Origin: Desulfovibrio piger
GTDB lineage: Bacteria > Desulfobacterota > Desulfovibrionia > Desulfovibrionales > Desulfovibrionaceae
Length of the DNA: 64,000 nt
Assembly: GCF_900116045.1 (NCBI RefSeq)
Contig: NZ_LT630450.1
Span: 465,501-529,500, forward strand
Reading direction: 5' to 3'
Below the pieces are notes generated by a model. That model had not been told where the DNA came from, made no database searches, and saw only the letters and a list, made by a program, of their open reading frames with translations. Both the position numbers and the translations under genes were made by a program. Positions 43,408 through 52,017 of this stretch are shown piece by piece. How positions within the stretch are numbered: position 1 is the first letter of the stretch; each line of letters starts with the position of its first letter.

Positions 43408-44256
43408 ATGAAGTTTTCCCGCATGGCCAGCCTGGTCTGCCTGCTGTGTCTGTTCCCCTTCTCCATCCCCGCCCAGGCTGCGGACAGCCTGAGGATCTCC
43501 AGCACCATCGGCCCGGTGGATGCCGGCATCCTGCCGCTGCTGGCCGACACCTTCAGCCAAAAGACCGGCATCACCATCAGCATGGAAAAAGCCGGGACCG
43601 GCAAGACCCTGAAAAAGGCCGAGAGCGGGGCCTTCGACCTGGTGATGGTCCACGCCCGCAAGCTTGAGGACGCCTTTGTGGCCGCCGGTTTCGGCGTGGA
43701 TCGTCGCGATGTCATGTACAATGACTTCGTCATCCTGGGACCTGCCGGTGACCCGGCGGGCATCAAGGGCATGAAGAGCGCTGCCGCAGCCTTTGCCGCC
43801 ATCGCCAGGGCCGGTGCCCCCTTCGTTTCCCGCGGGGACAGGTCCGGCACCCACGTCAAGGAAATGGACATCTGGCAGGCTGCCGGCATCCAGCCCGCAG
43901 GCACCTGGTATGAGGTCTATGCCGACGGTGCCAAGGGCAACAAGGCCACGACGCTGTATACGGACAGAAAGCAGGCCTACACCCTGATGGATCGTGCCAC
44001 CTGGCTGACCCTCAAGGATACGGTCACGGTGGTGCCGCTGGTGGAGAACGACCCCATCATGCTCAATCTCATCGCCATCATCCGGGTCAATCCCGACAAG
44101 TTCCCCCAGGTCCACAAGGATGCCGCCCTGAAGTTCGCGGACTGGCTGGTGGAGGATGAAGCCCAGACCATCATCCGTGATTTCGGCAAGGACACGTACG
44201 GTCAGCCCCTGTTCTTCCCCAATTCCGACCAGTGGCATGCCAGGCACGGCAAGTAG
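43408..44256 (+). CDS. tupA: Periplasmic tungstate/molybdate-type binding protein, TupA-like
   Basis: A 282-residue protein with a Sec signal (about 1-25, ending AQA). Its TSTIG-type start (ISSTIGPVDAGILPLLADTF), GTGKTLKKAESGAFDLVMVHARKLE, VMYNDFVILGP and FVSRGDRSGTHVKEM match TupA, the tungstate-binding subunit. AGGAGGAA precedes ATG 43408. The permease and ATPase (tupB, tupC) are not adjacent, so it is an orphan here or they lie elsewhere. Tungstate is important in sulfate reducers for formate dehydrogenases and aldehyde oxidoreductases. Confidence 0.85.
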   Translation: MKFSRMASLVCLLCLFPFSIPAQAADSLRISSTIGPVDAGILPLLADTFSQKTGITISMEKAGTGKTLKKAESGAFDLVMVHARKLEDAFVAAGFGVDRRDVMYNDFVILGPAGDPAGIKGMKSAAAAFAAIARAGAPFVSRGDRSGTHVKEMDIWQAAGIQPAGTWYEVYADGAKGNKATTLYTDRKQAYTLMDRATWLTLKDTVTVVPLVENDPIMLNLIAIIRVNPDKFPQVHKDAALKFADWLVEDEAQTIIRDFGKDTYGQPLFFPNSDQWHARHGK

Positions 44257-44518
44257 GTGATGGCTGCGGGGGCCCCGCATGTGGATGGCTTTCCGCTTCT
44301 CATACGGTACCATGCGCCGGGCGAGCGCATGACGCCGGCCTGGCGGTCCGTTTGCGGGCATGGCATCCAGCGGGCTGCCGCATGCCAGCGCGCACCGCAT
44401 GGGGGCATCCGTTTTGCCGCGGGCCTTGACCGGGCAGATGGGATGGGTCACTATCCTTGCAGTGAAATTTATAAAATTCAGGATATTGAAAAGACAAATC
44501 AGCGCAACAGGAGGCTGC

Positions 44519-45937
44519 ATGAAACGTCTGACCGTCATCGGTGGTGGCCCCGGCGGCTATACGGCGGCTTTTGCCGCTGCCCGTGCGGGCATGGAAGTGA
44601 CGCTGGTGGAGGCCGCCCGTCTGGGCGGGACCTGCCTCAATGCCGGCTGCATCCCCACCAAGACCCTCAAGGCTTCGGCCGAGGCCCTGGAGACCGCCCT
44701 GCGTCTGGCCGAGTTCGGCATCACCTGCGAAGGCACGCCCCGCGTGGATCCGGCCGCTGTGCTGGCCCGCAAGGAAAAGGTCGTCGACATTTTGCGCGGC
44801 GGTCTGGAAAAGACCTGTGCCCGCCTCAAAGTGCGCCTGTGCACTGGTCACGGCAGGGTGCTGGATGCCCGCCATGTGGAGGTGGGCATGGCCGACGGCA
44901 GCGTGGAAGTGGTGGAGAACGACGCCCTCATCCTGGCGACCGGCTCCCGGGTGGCGGAGCTGCCCGGCCTGGCGTTCGACCACACCCACATCCTGAGCAG
45001 CGACGATGCCTTGCAGCTGGACCGTGTACCCCGGCGCCTGGTCATCGTGGGCGGCGGCGTCATCGGCTGCGAGATGGCCTTTATCTATCGCGCCTTCGGC
45101 GCGCAGGTGACCGTGGTGGAAGGCCAGAACCGCCTGCTGCCCATGCCGTCCATGGATGCCGATGTCAGCACCCTGCTGCAGCGCGAGATGAAGAAGCGCC
45201 GCATCGCCTGTGAGCTGGGCCGTACCCTCAGGGATGTGCGGGTAGAGGAGGGCGTGGTGCGCGCCACGCTGACGGCCTCTCCCTTCGTGGACAAGCCCAC
45301 GCCCGCCCAGCAGAAGGAAGTGCCCGTTGAAGCCGACATGGTGCTGGTGACCGTGGGTCGCTGCCCGGCCACGGAAGGCCTGGGACTGGCCGAGGCCGGT
45401 ATTGCGACCGACCGCCGCGGCTGGGTCGTGGTGGACGATGCCCTGAAGACGTCCCTGCCCGGAGTGTACGCCATCGGCGATTTGCTGGGCCCCTCCCGGG
45501 TGATGCTGGCCCATGTGGCGGCCATGGAAGGCCTGTGCGTGGTGGAGAGCCTGTGCGGCAAGCCGCGTGCCATGCGCTATGATGCCGTGCCGTCCGGCGT
45601 GTTCACCTCGCCCGAAGTGGGCAGCGTGGGCCTGAGCGAGCAGCAGGCCCGTGAACAGGGCCTGGACGTGCGCTGCGTCACCTTCCAGATGCGCGAGCTG
45701 GGCAAGGCCCAGGCCATGGGCGAGCTGCCGGGCTTCTTCAAACTGGTGGCAGCCACGGACAGCGGCCGTCTGCTGGGGGCGCACATCGCGGGTGCCCATG
45801 CCTCGGACCTGGTGGCGGAAGCCGCCCTGGCCGTGGCCAACGGCCTGACCCTGGAGCAGGTGGCCCATACCATCCATGCCCATCCCACGCTGGCCGAAGG
45901 CCTGTATGAGGCCGCGCTGCTGGCACAGGAGGGGTAG
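44519..45937 (+). CDS. lpdA: Dihydrolipoyl dehydrogenase-type flavoprotein
   Basis: A 472-residue FAD/NAD(P) disulfide reductase with the FAD motif VIGGGPGGYTAAFAA, the redox pair in GGTCLNAGCIPTK (Cys at about 40 and 45), the NAD motif VIVGGGVIGCEMAF and the C-terminal His-Glu in HAHPTLAEG. It reoxidises dihydrolipoyl groups of 2-oxoacid dehydrogenases or the glycine cleavage H protein. No such partner genes are nearby. AGGAGG lies before ATG 44519. A mercuric reductase or other member is less likely given the C-terminus. Confidence 0.9.
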   Translation: MKRLTVIGGGPGGYTAAFAAARAGMEVTLVEAARLGGTCLNAGCIPTKTLKASAEALETALRLAEFGITCEGTPRVDPAAVLARKEKVVDILRGGLEKTCARLKVRLCTGHGRVLDARHVEVGMADGSVEVVENDALILATGSRVAELPGLAFDHTHILSSDDALQLDRVPRRLVIVGGGVIGCEMAFIYRAFGAQVTVVEGQNRLLPMPSMDADVSTLLQREMKKRRIACELGRTLRDVRVEEGVVRATLTASPFVDKPTPAQQKEVPVEADMVLVTVGRCPATEGLGLAEAGIATDRRGWVVVDDALKTSLPGVYAIGDLLGPSRVMLAHVAAMEGLCVVESLCGKPRAMRYDAVPSGVFTSPEVGSVGLSEQQAREQGLDVRCVTFQMRELGKAQAMGELPGFFKLVAATDSGRLLGAHIAGAHASDLVAEAALAVANGLTLEQVAHTIHAHPTLAEGLYEAALLAQEG

Positions 45938-45946
45938 GGAAGGGCC

Positions 45947-46276
45947 GTGCACTGGTTGCTGCTCCTGCTGGCCATCGGCTCGGAGATCGTGGCCACATCG
46001 CTGTTGAAAGAAACGCAGGGCTTTACCCGCCTGCTGCCGTCGCTGCTCTGTATCGGCGGGTATGCCCTGGCTTTTTATCTGCTTTCGGTGGTGGTCAGAT
46101 ATGTGCCCGTGGGCATCGCCTATGCCTTGTGGTCAGGCATAGGCGTGGTCATCGTTTCCCTGGTGGGCTGGTTTTTCTTCCACCAGAAGCTGGATGCACC
46201 GGCCATGATCGGACTGGGCCTCATCATCGCCGGAGTGGCCGTCATGCATCTTTTTTCCAAAAGCATGGAACTGTGA
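45947..46276 (+). CDS. Small multidrug resistance (SMR) transporter, EmrE/SugE family
   Basis: A 109-residue protein with four membrane segments and the conserved Glu in GSEIVATSLLK (about residue 13), the site of proton and substrate binding in EmrE. AYALWSGIGVVIVSLVGW is the family's third helix signature. The GTG start at 45947 follows the lpdA stop by 9 bases, with AGGAG inside lpdA, so the genes are linked. Exports quaternary ammonium or guanidinium-like cations; the exact substrate is unknown. Confidence 0.9.
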   Translation: MHWLLLLLAIGSEIVATSLLKETQGFTRLLPSLLCIGGYALAFYLLSVVVRYVPVGIAYALWSGIGVVIVSLVGWFFFHQKLDAPAMIGLGLIIAGVAVMHLFSKSMEL

Positions 46277-46282
46277 CGAAGA

Positions 46283-46316
46283 GGGCGGCAGGAGACATCC
46301 TGCCGCCCTTCCTCTT
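46283..46316 (+). terminator. Terminator after the SMR gene
   Basis: GGGCGGCAGGA (46283-46293) pairs with TCCTGCCGCCC (46298-46308), followed by TT and a pyrimidine-rich stretch. Confidence 0.65.
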
Positions 46317-46444
46317 CAGGAGGACGGCATCCTTTTTTGTCCAGGCATGCCGGTTCTTGCCGGAATGGCCGGTATCCGCCCGCTGTCCTCCGCTTTTCCG
46401 GGGCAGAGGCGCGCGGAACAGCAGGGGATGTCCCGCAGGCATCC

Positions 46445-47041
46445 TTACTGGGCGGACAGCAGTCCCGTCTTCCGCAGCCAGGATTCCACCTGCTGGCGGG
46501 CGCCATCCACCCGGCTGCCGCGCACGGCCAGCCCTTCGCGTATCTGCGAGGCAGGGCACAGGCGGCGCAGGTCGGCAGGAGCGCTGCCAAGGCCGGACCC
46601 TTCGTGCGTGATGAAGGGGACGAGCGTTTTTCCGTCCAGGGCCGCCGTGGACAGGAAGGTGCGTACCGGACCGGCAAAGGTGCCCCACCAGCTGGGCGAT
46701 CCCACAAGGATGACGTCATAGCGGCTGACCATGTCCAGCGGATTTTTCAGCGGCGGCAGGAAGCCCTGCTGCTTTTCCTTCTTGGCCTGGCTGACGACCG
46801 TGTCATAGTCGCGGGGATAAGGCGTGACAGGTTCCAGATCCAGCAGGTCACAGCCGGTCAGGGCCTGGATATGCCGGGCGATGGCGCGTGTATTGCCCGT
46901 ATGGGAATAAAAGACGACAAGCATGTGGTGTGCCTCCTGCGTTTGAAGGGCAGCGCGGCCCGTGCCCGGAAGGAGCAGGCCGCCTGCGAGGGATGCGAGG
47001 GCCATCAGGATCTGACGGCGTCCGTTGGTGTGCTTTTCCAT
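46445..47041 (-). CDS. Exported flavodoxin-like protein
   Basis: A 198-residue protein with an N-terminal twin-arginine type signal (NGRRQILMALASLAGG) and then a flavodoxin fold: VVFYSHTGNTRAIARHI (FMN phosphate loop), PLKNPLDMVSRYDVILVGSPSWWGTFAGPVRTFL in part and FITHEGSGLGSAPADLR. Flavodoxins are usually cytoplasmic, so the Tat-like signal is notable and would allow export with FMN bound. Last gene of a four-gene minus-strand cluster (decarboxylase-like, DUF362, cupin, flavodoxin). Confidence 0.85.
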   Translation of the reverse strand: MEKHTNGRRQILMALASLAGGLLLPGTGRAALQTQEAHHMLVVFYSHTGNTRAIARHIQALTGCDLLDLEPVTPYPRDYDTVVSQAKKEKQQGFLPPLKNPLDMVSRYDVILVGSPSWWGTFAGPVRTFLSTAALDGKTLVPFITHEGSGLGSAPADLRRLCPASQIREGLAVRGSRVDGARQQVESWLRKTGLLSAQ

Positions 47042-47058
47042 GTCGATCTCCTTTGTGC

Positions 47059-47553
47059 TCAACGGCCGGCGTACTGGCTGTCGGTAACGGGTTCCAGCCA
47101 TTCCACGACCTTGCCGGGCTCTGTTTCTTCGCAGATGGAGATGTGCGTCATGGCGCTGCCGGGGGCGGCTCCGTGCCAGTGCTTGACCTTGGCCGGGCAG
47201 ATGACCACGTCTCCGGCCCTGATCTCCTGGATGGGCTTGCCCCATTCCTGGGTCAGGCCGATCCCGGCGGTGACGATGAGCACCTGCCCCACAGGGTGGA
47301 CATGCCAGTGGGACCGGGCGCCGGGCTCAAAGGTGACGCTGCCGCCGCTGGAGCGCATGGCGTTGTTGGCGGCGTACAGGGGATCGATGCGCACGGTCCC
47401 GGTGAAAAAGCGGGGAGAACCTTTGACGGGCGTCTGCTGCCCGCAGCGGATGATCGTCTGGCCGCGTTCCTGGGCGGATACGCTGGCAGGCTCGGTGCAG
47501 ACAGCGGCCAGCAGGCCGCCGCACAGGGCAAGCAGGGAAAGGAAACGTCGCAT
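47059..47553 (-). CDS. Exported cupin-domain protein
   Basis: A 164-residue protein with a Sec signal (about 1-27) and a cupin barrel with metal-binding pattern HWHVHPVGQVLIV and DVVICPAKVKHWHGAAP. The paired motifs suggest a metal ion and a small organic ligand. These cupins often sit with carboxymuconolactone decarboxylase-like and flavodoxin genes, as here. Function unknown; perhaps detoxification of quinones or organic radicals in the periplasm, by inference. Confidence 0.85.
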   Translation of the reverse strand: MRRFLSLLALCGGLLAAVCTEPASVSAQERGQTIIRCGQQTPVKGSPRFFTGTVRIDPLYAANNAMRSSGGSVTFEPGARSHWHVHPVGQVLIVTAGIGLTQEWGKPIQEIRAGDVVICPAKVKHWHGAAPGSAMTHISICEETEPGKVVEWLEPVTDSQYAGR

Positions 47554-47567
47554 GACATGACCTCCTG

Positions 47568-48524
47568 TCAGGACAGGGAAACAAGATCGTAGCGGGCATG
47601 GCCCATGCCCAGGGCCTCCATGTATTCCAGCTGGCGCAGACCGCTGCGGCTTTCGATGCGTTCCACGAGATCATGGCGCTGCCTTTCGGGCAGGGCATAG
47701 ACCATGTCCACGGACGCCTGGTCCACGGCCAGCAGATCGGTGGAGGCCAGGATGCCGATATCCGGGGCGGTGGGTTCGGCGGCGCCGGTCCCCGCGCAGT
47801 CGCAGTCCACGGACATGCGGCGCAGGACATTGATGTACGCCATATGTCCTTTGAAGTGGGTGGTAATGGCCTTGCCGCCTTCCACCATGCGCTCCATGAA
47901 CAGCGGGCCGCCCGCCCACAGATTGGTGCCGTCGCTGTGCAGCTGCGCCTTGCCGGTCTTGCCGGAAGCGCAGCCGATGGCGATATTCTTGAGCGAACCG
48001 CCAAAACCGCCCATCGTATGGCCCTTGAAGTGGGTCAGCACCAGCATGGAATCATAGTTGAGCAGGTTCTTGCCCACGGCCACTTCCTTGAGGTGCCGTC
48101 CGCCGGGGATGGGCAGGGAGACGTCGCCGTCGGCATCCATGATGTCCACCGGGCAGAAGGTCCAGCCGTTGGTCCGCAGGGTCTCGCGATGGCCTTCCGT
48201 GGTCTGGCGGGGACTGGGGTAGAGGACGTTGCACTCCACGATGGTGCTGTCCGGGATGCGGGCCTGCAGGGCCCGCACCATGTCGCGCGGCAGGATGTTG
48301 GGGCCGTGGGGCTCACCGGTGTGGAGCTTGATGGCTATGCGCCCCTGCAACGGGGCACAGACCTTTTCATAGATGCGCAGCAGGCTCTCCGTCGTGATCT
48401 CGGACGTGAAGTACACGGTGGCCTTCGTTTCCGAGGGTCGGGCCTGCAGCGGCAGACTGTGGACAGCCAGGGAACCCAGGGCAAGGCCGCCCGCCTTGAT
48501 GAACTGTCGTCTGTTCACGGACAT
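47568..48524 (-). CDS. DUF362 domain protein with Tat signal
   Basis: A 318-residue protein starting VNRRQFIKAGGLALGS, a twin-arginine signal. The rest is DUF362 (RIAIKLHTGEPHGPNILPRDMVRALQ in part; MLVLTHFKGHTMGGFGGSLKNIAIGCASGKTGKAQLHSDG in part). The iron-sulfur ferredoxin tail found in some members is not seen. The family function is unknown. Clustered with cupin, flavodoxin and decarboxylase-like genes, all with export signals. Confidence 0.85.
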   Translation of the reverse strand: MSVNRRQFIKAGGLALGSLAVHSLPLQARPSETKATVYFTSEITTESLLRIYEKVCAPLQGRIAIKLHTGEPHGPNILPRDMVRALQARIPDSTIVECNVLYPSPRQTTEGHRETLRTNGWTFCPVDIMDADGDVSLPIPGGRHLKEVAVGKNLLNYDSMLVLTHFKGHTMGGFGGSLKNIAIGCASGKTGKAQLHSDGTNLWAGGPLFMERMVEGGKAITTHFKGHMAYINVLRRMSVDCDCAGTGAAEPTAPDIGILASTDLLAVDQASVDMVYALPERQRHDLVERIESRSGLRQLEYMEALGMGHARYDLVSLS

Positions 48525-48555
48525 GGTATTTCCTCCGTCGTTGGGTGTGGGAACA

Positions 48556-49275
48556 TCAGCGTAAGGCGAGCACCCTGCGGGCCACAACGCGGGCCGCATC
48601 CGCCTCCTGCCTGCCGACACGGGCCGCCAGCAGGTCAAGGAAGCCCTCCAGCTCCTGCTGGTCCAGCCCGCAGTTCATGGCTGCCCCCATATGGAATTGC
48701 AGCTGGCCTCCCAGCCCGGGCAGGCTGGCCAGGGCGGCGATGGTGCACAGTTCGCGTTCTTTGCGGTCGAGCACGTCACGGGCGAAGATGTCCGCAAAAA
48801 GATGTTCCTTCAGAAAGGTATCGATGACCGGGGCAAAGGCCAGGACGCCGGACGGGGGCTGGATCTCCTTTTGTCCGCCAAGGTCGGCCCGGACACGGGC
48901 GCCGTACGCCTCCCGGTCCAGGTCAGGCGGCAGGGGAGAGGCGGCCTTTCCTTCGGTGTCCGTGATGCCCCGGGCACGGCGCTGCTCCAGGACTTCCATG
49001 AAGACCTGCAGCCCGTTCAGGCTGCGGGGAAAGCCGATGTAGGCATACAGATGGGTCAGGACTTCCTTGATCTCATTGATGCTCAACCCGGCATCCAGCG
49101 CCTGGTCCAGGGCAGGGCGCAGGCGGTCCAGATCGCCGCGGGCGGTGTAGGCGGACACGAGCACCATGCTCTGCTGCCGCCCGTCAAGGCCTTTGGCCGG
49201 GCTGTTCTCCGCCTGCAGCAGCGGGAACAGGAACATGAGGATGACCAGGAGGGGAAGAAGGTATCTGCGTCGCAT
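48556..49275 (-). CDS. Exported carboxymuconolactone decarboxylase-like protein (two domains)
   Basis: A 239-residue protein with an N-terminal signal or anchor (RRRYLLPLLVILMFLFPLLQA) and two copies of the CMD/AhpD helical domain (about 40-110; about 150-235, with RKERELCTIAALASL and FHMGAAMNCG). The first copy lacks the AhpD CxxC pair. AAGGAG before ATG 49275 decides the start. First gene of the exported cluster. Real substrate unknown; CMD-type proteins include peroxidases and decarboxylases. Confidence 0.8.
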   Translation of the reverse strand: MRRRYLLPLLVILMFLFPLLQAENSPAKGLDGRQQSMVLVSAYTARGDLDRLRPALDQALDAGLSINEIKEVLTHLYAYIGFPRSLNGLQVFMEVLEQRRARGITDTEGKAASPLPPDLDREAYGARVRADLGGQKEIQPPSGVLAFAPVIDTFLKEHLFADIFARDVLDRKERELCTIAALASLPGLGGQLQFHMGAAMNCGLDQQELEGFLDLLAARVGRQEADAARVVARRVLALR

Positions 49276-49513
49276 GGCAAGCTCCTTGAGGAAGATCATG
49301 GAACGAACCTAGCGCGCCCGCGGCGGGGGGGAAATATCCGATCGACGCTAAAAATTGTCTGATCGTCGCAACGACGGAGGAAAGACGGAAAAAAGGAAGG
49401 AAAGGCGGCCATCCGCTCACGGGGCGGGGATGGGCGCCTGTATGGCGGCCGCCGGGCGGCATAAAAAAGGGACGGCTGTTGCCGTCCCTGTGAAGATCGT
49501 TGGCCTGATGCGG
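49276..49513. other. Intergenic region
   Basis: Holds the ychF terminator at its right end. The rest shows no gene and no clear promoter. Confidence 0.5.
49463..49488 (-). terminator. ychF terminator
   Basis: GGGACGGC/GCCGTCCC stem (49469-49488) with six T on the minus strand. Confidence 0.85.
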
Positions 49514-50614
49514 CTAGACGTTGAACAGGAAGTGCATGACGTCGCCGTCCTGCACCACATATTCCTTGCCTTCCACGCGCAGCACGCCGTCGGAACGGCA
49601 GGCGGCCTCGCTTTCGTGGCTCATGTAGTCGGCATAGGAGATGACTTCGGCACGGATGAAACCGCGTTCAAAGTCGGTATGGATGACACCGGCGGCCTGG
49701 GGAGCCTTCCAGCCCTTGTGGATGGTCCAGGCGCGCACTTCGTCGGGACCGGCGGTGAAGTAGCTGCACAGGCCCAGCGTGTCGTAGCCGGTGCGGATGA
49801 TGCGCACCAGACCGCTTTCCGAGATGCCATAGGAGGCAAGCATCTCTGCCTGTTCCCCGGCGGAAAGGCCCTGCAGCTCTTCTTCCAGCTTGGCGCAGAT
49901 GCAGGCGAAACCGGAATGGCGTTCTTCGGCCAGCTGCTGCACGCGGGCCACAAAGTCGTTGCCGTCGGCCACGGCGGCTTCGTCCACGTTGGCGCAGTAG
50001 ATGACGGGCTTGGCGGTCAGCAGGCCCAGTTCACGCCAGGACTGGAGGAAGGTCTCGTTGTCGGGCAGCTCGAAAGAGCGGGCGCCGTTACCGGCATTGA
50101 GGTGCTCCAGCAGGCCCTGCATGATCTCTGCGGCGGCCTTGGCGTCCTTGCTGCCCTTGGCCATCTTCTGCAGCTTTTCCAGGCGGCGTTCCACGCTCTG
50201 CAGGTCGGCCAGCAGCAGTTCGGTCTCGATGGTGTCGATGTCGCGCAGGGGGTCCACGCTGCCGTCCACATGAGTGATGTTCTCATCCTCGAAGCAGCGG
50301 ACAACTTCCACGATGGCGGCGCATTCGCGGATATTGCCCAGGAACTGGTTGCCCAGGCCTTCGCCCTTGCTGGCGCCGCGCACCAGGCCGGCGATGTCGA
50401 TGAAGTCCACACTGGCGTGGATGGTCTTTTTGGGCGAGACCTTGGCCGAAAGCGCGTCCACGCGCTCGTCGGGCACGGCCACGGTGGCCTTGTTGGGTTC
50501 GATGGTACAGAAAGGATAGTTGGCGGCCTGCGCGTTCTGCGCCTTGGTCAGGGCGTTGAACAGGGTGGATTTCCCCACGTTGGGCAGACCCACAATGCCG
50601 ATGCTGAGGGACAT
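49514..50614 (-). CDS. ychF: Ribosome-binding ATPase YchF (OBG family)
   Basis: A 366-residue protein with G1 GLPNVGKSTLFNALT, G3 DIAGLVRGASKGEGLGNQFL, a coiled-coil insert (about 130-200) and a C-terminal TGS-like domain ending GKEYVVQDGDVMHFLFNV. YchF prefers ATP over GTP through a changed G4 motif (here YCANVDEA). It is a stress and translation factor. ATG 50614 is the family start; upstream residues in the open frame are not conserved. Confidence 0.95.
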   Translation of the reverse strand: MSLSIGIVGLPNVGKSTLFNALTKAQNAQAANYPFCTIEPNKATVAVPDERVDALSAKVSPKKTIHASVDFIDIAGLVRGASKGEGLGNQFLGNIRECAAIVEVVRCFEDENITHVDGSVDPLRDIDTIETELLLADLQSVERRLEKLQKMAKGSKDAKAAAEIMQGLLEHLNAGNGARSFELPDNETFLQSWRELGLLTAKPVIYCANVDEAAVADGNDFVARVQQLAEERHSGFACICAKLEEELQGLSAGEQAEMLASYGISESGLVRIIRTGYDTLGLCSYFTAGPDEVRAWTIHKGWKAPQAAGVIHTDFERGFIRAEVISYADYMSHESEAACRSDGVLRVEGKEYVVQDGDVMHFLFNV

Positions 50615-50940
50615 GGCCTCTCCTTGCGGGCTTGGAAGTTCAGGGCCATGCGCCGGTGGCGCAGGCGGAAAAAGGCGCAGGAGCGCCCGGAACATGTCGT
50701 TGGAATGGGGAGTTTATAGGCAAAAGCCGTACGGCTGGCAAGTATGGCGGCAGCGGGAGCCGCACAGTCCGTACCGGAGCGGGGCAGCCGGTACCGGGTG
50801 CACGCCGTGGTGCGGCAGCCCGGCGGGCGGGAAAGTGGCGCCGCCGTGTTTCCGCCCCGGACAGGACTTGGCTTGCCTGCTGAAATAGCATAAGACACTG
50901 GCGGCACTTTTGCTGCAAACCCAAATTTTCGAGGTCTGCC
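50615..50940 (+). promoter_or_regulatory. Divergent region with possible ispG operon promoter
   Basis: TTGGCT (50868-50873) and TAAGAC (50891-50896) are 17 bases apart, 45 bases before ispG. No gene is seen. Confidence 0.4.
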
Positions 50941-52017
50941 ATGCAGGAAAAACGTATCAGCCGGGGCATCAGGCTGGGCAAGCTGACCATCGGCGGCGGC
51001 GCGCCGGTGATGGTGCAGAGCATGACCAATACCGATACCCGTGACGTGGAAGCCACGCTGGCCCAGATCGACCGCCTTGTGCGCCGCGGTTGCGAAGCGG
51101 TGCGCGTGGCCGTGCCCGACATGACGGCGGCCAGGGCCTTGCGGGCCCTGCATGACGGTTCGCCCGTGCCCCTCATCGCGGACATCCATTTCGACTACCG
51201 TCTGGCGCTGGCTGCCCTGGAGGCCGGGCTGGAGGGGCTGCGCATCAATCCCGGCAACATCGGGCCACGCGAGCATGTGGACCGTGTGGTGGATGCCGCC
51301 AAGGCCAACGGCGCCGTCATCCGGGTGGGCGTCAATTCCGGTTCCGTGGAAAAGCATCTGCTGCAGAAATACGGCGGCCCCTGCGTGGAAGCCATGGTGG
51401 AGAGCGCGCTCAGCCATGTGCGCATGCTGGAGGACCGGGGCTTCTACGATACTAAGATCTCCCTCAAGTCCTCTTCGGTGCTCGATACCATCGCGGCCTA
51501 TCGCCTGCTGGCCAGATCCTGCGATTATCCGCTGCACATCGGCGTCACCGAGGCGGGCGGGCTCATGCGCGGCACGGTCAAGTCCGCCGTGGGCCTGGGC
51601 ATCCTGCTGCATGAGGGCATCGGCGACACCCTGCGCGTCTCGCTCACGGCCGATCCTGCCGAGGAAGTGACCGTGGCCTGGGAGATATTGCGGGCCCTGG
51701 GCCTGCGCCGTCGCGGGCCGGAGATCATCTCCTGTCCTACCTGCGGCCGCACGGAGATCGACCTTTTCGGCCTGGCGCGTGCCGTGGAGGATGCGCTGGC
51801 CGAGTCCACGGCGGACATCAAGGTCGCGGTCATGGGCTGTGTGGTCAACGGCCCCGGTGAGGCCCGCGAGGCCGACCTGGGCGTGGCCGGCGGCCGCGAC
51901 AAAGGCATCATTTTCCGCAAGGGGGAAGTCATCCGTTCCGTCAGGGGACAGGACGCCCTGCTCGCGGCTTTTATGGAAGAACTTCAACGACTGCTTAAAG
52001 AAAAGGAAGCTCACTGA
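50941..52017 (+). CDS. ispG: 4-hydroxy-3-methylbut-2-enyl diphosphate synthase
   Basis: A 358-residue [4Fe-4S] enzyme of the MEP pathway. It opens [13 protein letters not shown], followed by the TIM-barrel region [12 protein letters not shown] and RINPGNIG. The cluster Cys ligands are in [12 protein letters not shown] (two Cys) and [11 protein letters not shown] (one Cys). It converts MEcPP to HMBPP. First gene of a long operon; the stop TGA overlaps the ATG of proS (ATGATG type). Confidence 0.95.
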   Translation: MQEKRISRGIRLGKLTIGGGAPVMVQSMTNTDTRDVEATLAQIDRLVRRGCEAVRVAVPDMTAARALRALHDGSPVPLIADIHFDYRLALAALEAGLEGLRINPGNIGPREHVDRVVDAAKANGAVIRVGVNSGSVEKHLLQKYGGPCVEAMVESALSHVRMLEDRGFYDTKISLKSSSVLDTIAAYRLLARSCDYPLHIGVTEAGGLMRGTVKSAVGLGILLHEGIGDTLRVSLTADPAEEVTVAWEILRALGLRRRGPEIISCPTCGRTEIDLFGLARAVEDALAESTADIKVAVMGCVVNGPGEAREADLGVAGGRDKGIIFRKGEVIRSVRGQDALLAAFMEELQRLLKEKEAH

